IMG/VR virus record: IMGVR_UViG_3300000553_000326
Location: 3,455 to 24,560 of that record
Length of the DNA stretch: 21,106 nt
DNA from: a virus
Strand: one strand, 5' to 3'
The position numbers and the translations under genes are program-made. Under the pieces are notes generated by a model. That model had not been told where the DNA came from. It saw only the letters and a program-made list of their open reading frames with translations, and did not search any database. Each line of letters opens with the position of its first letter. Position 1 is the first letter of the stretch. Shown piece after piece: positions 1-6,930 of the stretch.

Positions 1-5
1 GGAAT

Positions 6-848
6 ATGTATGTCTACGCCCCGAATTGCTTCGTAGAATGTGAAGACGTCACCGACATGTCCGCTGTGACTGATGAAAGTTCTAACGGTGGATTCCGCAC
101 CCTGTCGCTGAACTCGGTCGCAGACGTAGCCACCTGGAGCCGGAAAATTTCCTCACATTACGGCATCTTGACCGGTGAGATCTCACCCACCATCAACATA
201 ATCGTCGGGAATGTGAACCTACCATCTAAGTTCAAGTTCATCTCACTGGACGAGGCATTGGCGTGGTGTTCCACCACCAAGACCCCGGTGGTCATCACCG
301 CGCAGAAGAACGTAGCGATGTCCTCGCCTATCAATCTGCATGGCGCCGACATTACCATTCGTCTGGCGACCTTCAACTTAGACATCACAGCGATTGTCAC
401 TAACTACGGCAAGCTCACCATCGACGGGCAGACCAGTGGGAATATCACCTCCGTCAGTCGGAAACTCTATAATTATGGCACCCTTAAGATCATGAACCTC
501 ACCAGCATGACCGCCGTGGTCACAATGCTGGGTGGTATCGCCCACTTCACCAACGTGGTGTTCGCTGGGTCAGACGACAATATCGGCTTCAGTGACAACG
601 CCCAGGCGGTCATCTACCATGACACCTGCAGCTATACCAACACGGCCTACGTGGCTAATCGATCCAGCGGGTTCGGTGAGTTCATTCTGCGGTCAACCGG
701 CGGGGCCACACCCACCACCGGGAAATGGTATCAGGGGACGATCTTCCAGCGGACTAGCCCTGCCTCCGGTGCCCCTGCGGTCTTCTATGCCACCGCTTCC
801 GGTGTCGGTGTCGCTGCGGCTTGGAAGTCCAACGGGAACTTGGCCTAA
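6..848 (+). CDS. Tail-spike / tail-fibre-like structural protein, possibly partial at 5' end
   Basis: At least 280 residues. I do not recognise a named family, but residues ~90-215 are rich in short beta-strand repeats with Asn, Thr and Gly turns (for example NYGKLTIDG, NYGTLKIMN), the look of a right-handed parallel beta-helix as in phage tail spikes. The C-terminal ~60 residues are Gly/Ala/Ser/Thr-rich. The frame is open to the window edge, so the ATG at 6 may be internal and the protein longer. The stop overlaps the endolysin start (TAATG), which implies translational coupling and places the gene at the end of the late structural block. A receptor-binding or depolymerising role is inference from position and composition; no catalytic residues could be assigned. 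Confidence 0.6.
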   Translation: MYVYAPNCFVECEDVTDMSAVTDESSNGGFRTLSLNSVADVATWSRKISSHYGILTGEISPTINIIVGNVNLPSKFKFISLDEALAWCSTTKTPVVITAQKNVAMSSPINLHGADITIRLATFNLDITAIVTNYGKLTIDGQTSGNITSVSRKLYNYGTLKIMNLTSMTAVVTMLGGIAHFTNVVFAGSDDNIGFSDNAQAVIYHDTCSYTNTAYVANRSSGFGEFILRSTGGATPTTGKWYQGTIFQRTSPASGAPAVFYATASGVGVAAAWKSNGNLA

Positions 849-1366
849 TGGCCTCCTTCGTGGAAGCCCTCCCATGGGTCCTCAAGCATGAGGGCGGGTG
901 GAGCGATGACCCGGCGGACCCGGGCGGCGCCACCAACTTCGGCATCACCCTGGCCGTGGCCCAGCAGCACGGGATTCCCGATAAGGAAGCCCTGCGCACC
1001 ATCACCCAGGACCAGGTAGCCGCGATCTATCACAAGGACTATTGGCGCTTCGACGGGGTGGATGACCAGCAGGTTGCCACGAAGCTCTTTGACCTGGGGG
1101 TCAATATGGGTGTTCGCTCGGTGGTGCGCTTGCTTCAGGACGGGCTCAACACGCTTGGGGCGTCTTTGGAGATCGACGGCCGACTGGGCCCCCAGACCCT
1201 AATGGCGGTCAACTCTGTGGCTCCAGCCAAGATGCTCCAGGTCCTCGTCGATGAGGCCACCAAGTACTACCAGACCATTGTTGCTAACCGTCCCGCCTCA
1301 CAAAAGTTCCTGACCGGGTGGCTCAAGCGAGCCGCTGCCCTCCCACCTATTCCAGCCGCGGGTTGA
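848..1366 (+). CDS. Endolysin, GH108-type N-acetylmuramidase with C-terminal peptidoglycan-binding domain
   Basis: 172 residues, a usual length for the family. The N-terminus holds the GH108 signature HEGGWSDDPADPGG followed by TNFGIT; Glu15 is the expected catalytic acid, and the enzyme would cut the glycan backbone of peptidoglycan. Residues ~95-165 resemble the PG_binding_3 domain (LQDGLN...DGRLGPQT). There is no signal peptide or TM segment, so release would depend on a holin; two membrane-protein candidates follow within 1.4 kb. The ATG at 848 is chosen because it overlaps the upstream stop as TAATG and starts the family's usual N-terminus. An upstream in-frame start at 821 would lie inside the previous gene and add nine unrelated residues. 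Confidence 0.92.
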   Translation: MASFVEALPWVLKHEGGWSDDPADPGGATNFGITLAVAQQHGIPDKEALRTITQDQVAAIYHKDYWRFDGVDDQQVATKLFDLGVNMGVRSVVRLLQDGLNTLGASLEIDGRLGPQTLMAVNSVAPAKMLQVLVDEATKYYQTIVANRPASQKFLTGWLKRAAALPPIPAAG

Positions 1367-1368
1367 CC

Positions 1369-1725
1369 ATGCCTGACCACCGCCAACACCCACCACAGAA
1401 GCCATGTCCTGTTGAGGACGGGGAGGACTGCTGTATGCCAGAGCGCCGGAAATGGTCAGCTGAGTTCACCATCAACGTCCCGTCGGTCCTGGCCATTATT
1501 GGCCTGACGGTAACCCTCACAGGGGCCCTCATCCTGAATGACCGTCGCCAGACAGTCACGGAGGGTCAGGTAGAGGTTCTAAAGGCCGTAGACAAGGGCA
1601 TCATCGACCACGCCCAGGCTGTGGAGCAGGTAGCCGTGCGGGACCGTTCCGAGATGCGGGACGACATCAAGGAAATCAAGGCAACCGTCAACAAGATCGC
1701 TGATATTCAGCGCCAACGGAGGTAG
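1369..1725 (+). CDS. Single-TM coiled-coil lysis-cassette protein (i-spanin or holin-like candidate)
   Basis: 118 residues. A charged N-terminus is followed by one membrane segment at ~39-57 (VPSVLAIIGLTVTLTGALIL) and then a charged, heptad-rich helix to the end. This N-in/C-out layout fits an inner-membrane spanin, but small holins and antiholins can look similar. Two starts are plausible. ATG 1369 follows the endolysin stop by 2 bases and has no clear Shine-Dalgarno; ATG 1435 has GGAGG at 1422-1426 with 8-base spacing and gives a 96-residue form lacking a Cys-containing leader. I saw no separate outer-membrane lipoprotein in alternative frames. The location between the endolysin and the holin-type gene supports a lysis role. 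Confidence 0.6.
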   Translation: MPDHRQHPPQKPCPVEDGEDCCMPERRKWSAEFTINVPSVLAIIGLTVTLTGALILNDRRQTVTEGQVEVLKAVDKGIIDHAQAVEQVAVRDRSEMRDDIKEIKATVNKIADIQRQRR

Positions 1726-1727
1726 TC

Positions 1728-2039
1728 ATGTCAGTCCTTTACGTTACCGAATTTTCGCAGCGCGGTCAGGATGGTCGTAACTTCACAATCGACAGCATGA
1801 CCCTTGAGCCACCTCTGGCGGAGCAGACGGTGGCCATCGGAGCTGGGTCTGTCCAGTCCAACGCGCTCAACGCAGCCACCACCTACGTGCGGGTACACGC
1901 CGATGCCATCTGTAGCATCGCCTTCGGTACCAACCCCACGGCCACCGCTACCACCAGGCGGATGGCGGCCAACACCACCGAGTACTTCGGAGTCCCCAAG
2001 AACCAAGCATTCAAGGTCGCCGTTATCACTAACACCTAA
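1728..2039 (+). CDS. Small structural-type phage protein, function unknown
   Basis: 103 residues, preceded by GGAGG five bases before the ATG. The sequence alternates hydrophobic and small polar residues (AEQTVAIGAGSVQSNALNAA, TTYVRVHADAICSIAFG), suggesting an all-beta fold. From memory, proteins of this type occur in podovirus-like genomes near tail or capsid genes, but I cannot name a function. There is no signal peptide or TM segment. It begins 2 bases after the previous stop and is followed by a small basic protein 13 bases downstream, so it belongs to the same late transcript. A virion accessory or decoration role is possible but not shown. Confidence 0.65.
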   Translation: MSVLYVTEFSQRGQDGRNFTIDSMTLEPPLAEQTVAIGAGSVQSNALNAATTYVRVHADAICSIAFGTNPTATATTRRMAANTTEYFGVPKNQAFKVAVITNT

Positions 2040-2052
2040 AAGGAGGTTCTCC

Positions 2053-2235
2053 ATGCCTACCGTCAAGAAGTCTGGGTCCTTCAAGGGTAAGAGCAACAAG
2101 CTCGGGTACGGCGGACGGTCCGCTCAGCTCAAGGCGGCAGGGGTCCCCGGTGGGGTCATCGGGAACCTCGCCCGTAAGGCCCAAGCAGCCCCCGGCCAGA
2201 AGAACTACCACGGCAAGAAGAAGGGCGGTAAGTGA
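2053..2235 (+). CDS. Small basic Lys/Gly-rich protein, function unknown
   Basis: 60 residues, strongly basic, opening MPTVKKSGSFKGKSNKLGYG and ending in KKKGGK. A perfect AGGAGG at 2041-2046, six bases before the ATG, fixes the start and predicts strong expression. The stop overlaps the holin start (TGATG). The composition suggests nucleic-acid or acidic-protein binding, for example a minor DNA-associated virion protein, but there is no motif to prove it. It lies in the late rightward block between the beta-rich small protein and the holin. Confidence 0.7.
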   Translation: MPTVKKSGSFKGKSNKLGYGGRSAQLKAAGVPGGVIGNLARKAQAAPGQKNYHGKKKGGK

Positions 2236-2774
2236 TGGCCGCCTTCGATTGGAAAGGCACCATTGGAAAGGTGGCACCGTGGATCGCGACAGCACTTGGA
2301 GGACCAGCGGCCGGGCTTGCGATCGATGCCGTGTGCAAAGCTGCAGGCCTCGCTCCATCGCTGGAAAATGCGCAGAAGGCGGCGGAGCTGGCAGCAGCTG
2401 GGTCCCTTACTGGCGAGCAGTTCCTTGCGCTGCGCCAATCGGAGGATACCTTCAAGCTCAAGATGATGGAAATGGGCTACAAGCAGATCGCGGACCTGGA
2501 GGAGATAGCTTACAAGGACCGTGACTCAGCCAGGAACCGTGAGATCCAGACCAAGGACATGACCCCACGGATCTTGGCCTATGGGGTAACGATCGGATTC
2601 TTTGGGCTGATGATTTTCATGATGAAATGGAATGTACCTGCGGCAAACAAAGACATGTTGAACATCATGTTGGGCGCCCTTGGTGGTGCCTGGGTCAGCA
2701 TTGTCAGTTATTACTTTGGAAGCAGCGCTGGTTCCGCCAAGAAAGACGACACCATCAACGCCGCTGTAAAGTAA
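2235..2774 (+). CDS. Holin, three-TM GTA-type family
   Basis: 179 residues. The central part matches the GTA_holin_3TM family pattern as I know it: GSLTGEQFLALRQSED, then KDRDSARNREIQTKDMTPRI, then two hydrophobic helices and the tail YYFGSSAGS. Membrane segments lie at ~14-30 (weak), ~112-131 and ~142-162. The protein would form inner-membrane lesions that free the endolysin encoded 870 bases upstream. The start at 2235 overlaps the previous stop (TGATG); a GTG at 2232 would add only one Met. It is the last rightward gene of this block and ends 3 bases from the stop of the converging leftward operon, with no terminator hairpin visible between them. Confidence 0.88.
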   Translation: MAAFDWKGTIGKVAPWIATALGGPAAGLAIDAVCKAAGLAPSLENAQKAAELAAAGSLTGEQFLALRQSEDTFKLKMMEMGYKQIADLEEIAYKDRDSARNREIQTKDMTPRILAYGVTIGFFGLMIFMMKWNVPAANKDMLNIMLGALGGAWVSIVSYYFGSSAGSAKKDDTINAAVK

Positions 2775-2777
2775 TTA

Positions 2778-3560
2778 CTACCACCACCTGAGCTGCTCGT
2801 TGCCCTTCTCCCTGAGGTCTCGGAGGAGGGCCATGAGCTTCACTGGCTCCATATTGGCCGGGCCTTGATTCATGCAGCCTGACGGATAGTGGCCACCGTG
2901 CCAGATCTCATTAGCCAGCGGCAGGTGCTCGTCGTAAATGTGTGCTGATACTGCCGTGTGATAAAGGGCCCCGGCCTCGGCCTCCACTGAATATTCTCGC
3001 AGAAGACCTGCCACGAGGTGCCCCACCATGCTGAAGTTGAAGACATCGTAGGGGAACCCCAGCCAGAAATCGTTGGACCTCATGAAGGCGTGGACATCCA
3101 GGACCCCACCACGCAGCTGGAACCACAAGGCCACCGTGCAAGGGATATCCTTGCTCGGCTGCGGGTTGGGGGTCCAGATGGTGAGCCCCGCCTGGCGGCT
3201 CATCGGATCCTTGACGAGGGTCTCTACCACGTAGTCGAGCTGGGCGGCAATGCGTGGCCCGTAGGCCCCGGCGAAGCTCTCACCGTCGTCGCTGAATTTT
3301 AGTAGTTGACTGTTGTAGGGCACAACGCCTTCCACCGAGTCATCCCCCGACAGGATCCAGTAGGCCTCAGCGGCCATGAACCGATAGTTGAGCTTCCGCT
3401 CCTGAATGGTCAGGACTGGACGGTGCATGTCCACGATCGACGTCAGGTGGGGCAACTCCGTGGTGCCCATACCCCGCGGGGCCACCCGTTGGCCGCGGTA
3501 GAGAAGCATGCCCAGGGCCCGAAGCCAAGCATCATTGGCCGATTGTGCAGTGAGATTCAC
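2778..3560 (-). CDS. Thymidylate-synthase-family enzyme with dCMP-type active site (dCMP hydroxymethylase or methylase)
   Basis: 260 residues. TS landmarks are in order: Glu65 and Trp68 (AEAYWIL), GAYGPR (98-103), SRQAGLTIW, the catalytic Cys141 in DIPCT, RSNDFWLGFPYD (161-172) and HIY (207-209). The Asn that TS uses to recognise dUMP (E. coli N177) is Asp172 here. This is the change known from T4 gp42 dCMP hydroxymethylase and from engineered TS that accepts dCMP. The enzyme should therefore transfer a one-carbon unit from methylene-tetrahydrofolate to C5 of dCMP; whether the product is hydroxymethyl or methyl cannot be read from sequence. The GTG start overlaps the upstream stop (GTGA) and follows AAGGAG by five bases. 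It is the last gene of a four-gene nucleotide module. Confidence 0.85.
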   Translation of the reverse strand: MNLTAQSANDAWLRALGMLLYRGQRVAPRGMGTTELPHLTSIVDMHRPVLTIQERKLNYRFMAAEAYWILSGDDSVEGVVPYNSQLLKFSDDGESFAGAYGPRIAAQLDYVVETLVKDPMSRQAGLTIWTPNPQPSKDIPCTVALWFQLRGGVLDVHAFMRSNDFWLGFPYDVFNFSMVGHLVAGLLREYSVEAEAGALYHTAVSAHIYDEHLPLANEIWHGGHYPSGCMNQGPANMEPVKLMALLRDLREKGNEQLRWW

Positions 3561-4471
3561 AGGAGCTCCTTGATGACTTCAGTGAGGCGGTAGGGCTCAT
3601 TGGCGTGGAAGCGTTTCCAGAATTGAGGATGCTCGACCATGACATCGTCGAGACCCAACTGCTGGAGGGTCTGGTGGGCCTTCTGCCCCAGCGCAATGAC
3701 CCGCTGATGCGGCTGGAAGGTAGAATGCTTATTGAGTTGGTCGGCGTTGACCCACATCAGCTCCTGCTCGCTGATGTCGGCCTCCAAAAGCTGCTGCGTA
3801 ACCCACTGGCTGCATCCGCCGTTGCTGAAGCTAGCGAAAGGCCACTGATAGTAGGCATCATTTGGTTTGTGCTGGGCGAATGATTCACCCACCAACACGA
3901 CCTTGGCCTCGAGGTTACCAGCGGACCTCACCAGGGCGGGGTGAAGTGGGGTCCTGAGCTGTGGCAGAAGGGTGGAGTGCTCCAATCGGACGTCCTGGTA
4001 GGTGTAGTTGTGGAGATAGACCGGCAGGTCCGTTAGCCCGTGCGCCGCGTAGCGTCGGTAGACAGCTCGTAGTTGGGCCTCGTCAGTGAGCATCTCAGCC
4101 GCCCGCCGCTTGTTGAAGTTAGCCACAGCCACCTCTTCACCAGGCAGACACATCACAACCACGGCCCCGCAGCGCATGGCGAGACGGTCTAGCATCCGGG
4201 CCGTGGGTCTCCCGAACCTGAGACTGCCCCCACGGAAGACCTCACCGTACGGTTGCTCAGACAGCCAGCAGCGGTCAAGAACAACGTCCTGGTAACCCAG
4301 GAGCGCGGGTAGCAGGGCCTCCACGTAGCAGCGGGCAAGACCTGGCCCGATGGCTGGCAAATTGCTGAAGTGGATGTAGGCCGCCCTTGTGTGGTGGGCA
4401 AACTCTCGAGCAGCAGTTGTTTTACCCCCGCCGTCCGGGCCCTCAAAGATTGTGACTGTCCTAGACGTCAT
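3557..4471 (-). CDS. P-loop nucleotide kinase fused to a uracil-DNA-glycosylase-like domain
   Basis: 304 residues. The N-terminal half is a thymidylate-kinase-type P-loop domain: Walker A GPDGGGKT at 11-18, DRCWLSE at 66-72 (the DR-x-W/Y-x-S/A signature) and an Arg-rich lid near 121-140. It probably phosphorylates a deoxynucleoside monophosphate, perhaps the modified dCMP made by the next gene. Residues ~189-304 resemble the UDG superfamily: VVLVGES near 191-197, a PF-S-x-G-x-S-x-W stretch, VIALGQKA at 258-265 and HPQFW at 281-285. The acidic residue of classical UDG motif 1 is not evident, so base excision is doubtful. ATG 4471 is preferred because Walker A then falls at the usual distance; it overlaps the MazG-like gene by 11 bases. 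Confidence 0.75.
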   Translation of the reverse strand: MTSRTVTIFEGPDGGGKTTAAREFAHHTRAAYIHFSNLPAIGPGLARCYVEALLPALLGYQDVVLDRCWLSEQPYGEVFRGGSLRFGRPTARMLDRLAMRCGAVVVMCLPGEEVAVANFNKRRAAEMLTDEAQLRAVYRRYAAHGLTDLPVYLHNYTYQDVRLEHSTLLPQLRTPLHPALVRSAGNLEAKVVLVGESFAQHKPNDAYYQWPFASFSNGGCSQWVTQQLLEADISEQELMWVNADQLNKHSTFQPHQRVIALGQKAHQTLQQLGLDDVMVEHPQFWKRFHANEPYRLTEVIKELL

Positions 4472-4967
4472 CACGGCACAGCCCCTCAAGTACTTGGTCG
4501 TGGGCATTGGTAAACAGGAGGCGGTTATACTGGTGCTCATACAAAATCATGAGGGTCATAGGTGGCACCCACCCCATGGGCTTGATCAGGTCGACCCTGT
4601 GTCCGCGCTTGCCGACCCCGGGGATCTTGTCCATGTTGGCTCCATGGACGTCGGACCAGAGCTCCTCCCAGGGCAGGCCCAGCATGATGGCGGTCCCCTT
4701 GGCAAAGTAGACGAGGTCAATCAGGGCATCGGCCTGGGCAGCGAGGTCTTGGAGCTCAACCCCCTCCCTGAACTCATCGAGCTCTTCCTGCATGCACTCC
4801 AACCGCTCGAATAGCTTCCGACGGGTGAGGTGGGCGGGAAAGGGTGGTCGAGTGAGGTGACCAAATCGCGCCAAGAACTGCTCGACGTCGAGGGTCTCCT
4901 GGTCGACGTAGGTGGGGCCACCTGGGTCCCTGAAGAACACGCTCTTAAACCACGACTTGAGACTCAT
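4461..4967 (-). CDS. MazG/PRA-PH-like all-alpha NTP pyrophosphohydrolase
   Basis: 168 residues. The metal-binding pattern of the all-alpha NTP pyrophosphatases is present: EELDEF at 61-66 and QADALIDLVYF at 78-88, then a helix ending VHGANMDKI. The family cleaves (d)NTPs to NMP and pyrophosphate. Next to a dCMP-type TS homologue the likely substrate is dCTP, which would remove unmodified dCTP and feed dCMP to the modifying enzyme, as T4 gp56 dCTPase does; the substrate is inference. The C-terminal ~45 residues (PMGWVPPMTLMILYEHQYNR) extend beyond the core. ATG 4967 overlaps the methyltransferase stop (ATGA) and has GGAGGG four bases upstream, better than a start at 4988. Confidence 0.82.
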   Translation of the reverse strand: MSLKSWFKSVFFRDPGGPTYVDQETLDVEQFLARFGHLTRPPFPAHLTRRKLFERLECMQEELDEFREGVELQDLAAQADALIDLVYFAKGTAIMLGLPWEELWSDVHGANMDKIPGVGKRGHRVDLIKPMGWVPPMTLMILYEHQYNRLLFTNAHDQVLEGLCRDDV

Positions 4968-5707
4968 TTGACCCTCCGGCAAACCCACAGGTTGTTGCGG
5001 GCCTGGTCAGGGAATAGTGGGCCGAAGATGTTCGAGATGGCGTCACTGTCGAAATACTCCTCGAGCATTGCCGCCACCTGGCCCACCGCCTTGTCCGGGT
5101 GCTTCTTGATGTGCTTGATGTCCATGAAGGTGCCGAACCGCCGCTCCACCACGAAGCCAGCCTTTTCAGCCGCCTTCTGAAGCTCGGGGACGGTGTACTC
5201 GTGGATGTGGTTGGCAGCGTGGCGCTTCCCGTCGTAGCAGGGGGTCGACATCAGCATGACACCGCCGACCTTCAGGCTGTCGAAACAGGCCTTGAGCAGC
5301 TTGGCTCCGAGCTCCACACGCATGTGCTCGATGACCTCGTAGTGGACCACGACGTCGAACCTTTCAGGCTTGGCCTTGAGCAGCTCCTTGTAGCGCTCCA
5401 CGAAGTTGAACTCGCCATGGAAGGTGAGTCGCTGGGACGCCGAGGGCTTCAGCTTGTTCAGGTCCACACCCACGTAGGTGTTGACGTGGGCCGCAGCCCC
5501 ACCAGTCAGGATCTTGCTGAGGGGCCGGTCCTCACCGCAACCAATCTCGAGCACGTCGTGGTTGGGCTTGACGAAGCGACGGGCGAAGGACCAGCGAAAA
5601 AAGTGGGCGGAGTAGTCCCTGGCAAGGGTTCTACCATGTCCAGCCTCCCTGAGCTGTGTCTGATCATAGTCACGGTCATCACGGTGTTTCTCTTTACGCT
5701 GGACCAT
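4964..5707 (-). CDS. Class I SAM-dependent methyltransferase
   Basis: 247 residues. SAM-binding motif I is DVLEIGCGED (51-60), followed by an acidic loop (YVGVDLN, 78-84), an aspartate-bearing strand FDVVVHYEVIEHM and a post-strand loop GGVMLMSTPC. The last two look like small-molecule or methyltransferase_11/23-type enzymes. There is no NPPY/DPPY or PC catalytic motif of DNA N6-adenine or C5-cytosine methyltransferases, so direct DNA base methylation is not indicated. Its stop overlaps the MazG-like start, so it is co-translated with the nucleotide module and could act on a modified nucleotide or on a modified base in DNA; this is inference. The ATG follows AGGAGG by five bases and directly abuts the upstream stop. 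Confidence 0.82.
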   Translation of the reverse strand: MVQRKEKHRDDRDYDQTQLREAGHGRTLARDYSAHFFRWSFARRFVKPNHDVLEIGCGEDRPLSKILTGGAAAHVNTYVGVDLNKLKPSASQRLTFHGEFNFVERYKELLKAKPERFDVVVHYEVIEHMRVELGAKLLKACFDSLKVGGVMLMSTPCYDGKRHAANHIHEYTVPELQKAAEKAGFVVERRFGTFMDIKHIKKHPDKAVGQVAAMLEEYFDSDAISNIFGPLFPDQARNNLWVCRRVK

Positions 5708-6169
5708 CTAGTCCTCCTGGGTGGGGTGTGTTCTGAGCGGTGTGAACAGAGCCCGGTCGATGGGCCAGTCACATTTGATTCGTTGTTGGAACTGATTGCT
5801 AGGCACTACGCACCTGGGATCTGCACCCCATTCTGCAGAGCACTTAGTCTCATCTTGAAAAGTCAGAAGAAGATTGTTGGATTTGTTCCAGCAGTTTACC
5901 TGTCGCGAAACAAACCGACAATTCGTCGGGCTGTAACCCTTGGTGTTGTCGATGCGATCGATGTCAAGGCCATACTTATAGCCATTGATAATTGCCCACT
6001 TCACAAAGTTAACACTACCGGAGCGCCCTGACCACTCTGAGCAGAGTGTGATGCCCTTCGCCCCGTAGTCCTTCCAAGATCTGTGCTTGGGCGAATTACA
6101 ACGGCCGTGGATCCCAGCCCAAACTGCTTGGAGCTTGAAGATGAGGTCCACGACCGCGTCGGAGGTCAT
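5708..6169 (-). CDS. HNH homing endonuclease-like protein
   Basis: 153 residues. The N-terminal part has the free-standing phage HNH pattern: a W-x-G-I-H-x-R-C opening, YGAKGITLCSEW, GLDIDRIDN (67-75) and GYSPTNCRFVS (78-88). The C-terminal ~45 residues (ETKCSAEWGAD...R-x-x-x-DWPIDRAL) look like the helix-turn-helix DNA-binding module often found after such nucleases. It would nick or cut DNA and spread itself between phages. The gene is visibly richer in A+T than its neighbours and fits without spare sequence between them: its ATG lies one base after the upstream stop and its stop abuts the methyltransferase ATG. It looks like a recent insertion into the operon. GGAGG lies nine bases before the ATG. 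Confidence 0.82.
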   Translation of the reverse strand: MTSDAVVDLIFKLQAVWAGIHGRCNSPKHRSWKDYGAKGITLCSEWSGRSGSVNFVKWAIINGYKYGLDIDRIDNTKGYSPTNCRFVSRQVNCWNKSNNLLLTFQDETKCSAEWGADPRCVVPSNQFQQRIKCDWPIDRALFTPLRTHPTQED

Positions 6170-6170
6170 G

Positions 6171-6908
6171 TTACTTTGCCTCCGGGGGATTCATCCCCTT
6201 CTTCTGAAGATCCTTCCTGTACCAGCGCACGTAGCCACGCTTCGACTCGTCGAGGCCGAACTTGGCCTGGACCTTCTCGAAGATCTTGTCGTCGGAGAGC
6301 TTCCCCTCCATGATGAGGTCACAGAACATCTTGCTGGCCGTGAGCTTCTTCTCGCCCGACGGCTTGTGGGTCTCGGTCACCTTGGTGGGGGTAGCTGTCG
6401 GCTTCCCACCCTTGAAGGGGGCCTTCTCAGCCTTGGGCTCAGGCTGCTTCTTGGCGGTGGCCTTAGCCACGACCTTCTTCGTGGTGGCCGCATCTTCGTT
6501 GGCCTTCTTGCGGTTCGTCGCCATGGCGACCTCCTGTGAAGTGATCTTGGTGAAGTTGCCTAGGAAGGTCATCACCTCGGTGGTAGCCCCTATCTCAACT
6601 GCGTACCGGGCATAAACCGCGGCTCCCCGAGAGAGGCTGTGGTTGGGGACGGTCCTGAAGCGTTCAGTGAACTGAGCGGTGCTGGTGGAGCAAATACAGA
6701 GCCCAGACTCAGTCTCAAGTGGGATGAACTTGGTGATGCTTTCATCCTGGCTCACCACAAGACACGTGCGCTGCTCGTGGTCGAAGCAGAAGCGGGTCTG
6801 ATGCTTGACGTCGTCGGCCAGGATCTCCTTGGGCTTCCCAGGTGGGACCCCCGCAGGCAGCTTCTTGGCCACCACGGTGGTGGGTTTCTTTGAGGCAGGT
6901 TTCGCCAT
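6171..6908 (-). CDS. Unknown two-part protein with C-terminal domain shared with the 18152-18577 gene; internal start likely
   Basis: 245 residues, function not recognised. An N-terminal beta-rich part (~28-120) is followed by a Lys/Ala/Pro/Thr-rich linker (~130-190) and a ~45-residue C-terminal helical domain (192-237; KLSDDKIFEKV then YVRWYRKDLQKKG). That domain is clearly similar to the end of the protein at 18152-18577. Met129 (base 6524) is preceded by a perfect AGGAGG five bases upstream inside the coding sequence, so a 117-residue product (linker plus domain) is probably made as well. The main start at 6908 follows GAGGAG and a good promoter at 6931-6958. It heads the transcript that continues through the HNH gene into the nucleotide module. 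Confidence 0.75.
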   Translation of the reverse strand: MAKPASKKPTTVVAKKLPAGVPPGKPKEILADDVKHQTRFCFDHEQRTCLVVSQDESITKFIPLETESGLCICSTSTAQFTERFRTVPNHSLSRGAAVYARYAVEIGATTEVMTFLGNFTKITSQEVAMATNRKKANEDAATTKKVVAKATAKKQPEPKAEKAPFKGGKPTATPTKVTETHKPSGEKKLTASKMFCDLIMEGKLSDDKIFEKVQAKFGLDESKRGYVRWYRKDLQKKGMNPPEAK

Positions 6909-6930
6909 GGTTGCTCCTCGGTATATCTAA

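Noticed and set aside
1-2040. Diversity-generating retroelement or variable repeat in the tail/structural genes
   Set aside because: No reverse transcriptase and no near-identical repeat pair with adenine-specific differences is visible in the window.
5099-6031. 310-codon rightward frame opposite the methyltransferase and HNH genes
   Set aside because: Antisense to two clearly identified proteins; Val/Leu/His/Glu-rich composition typical of the opposite strand of a G+C-rich gene.
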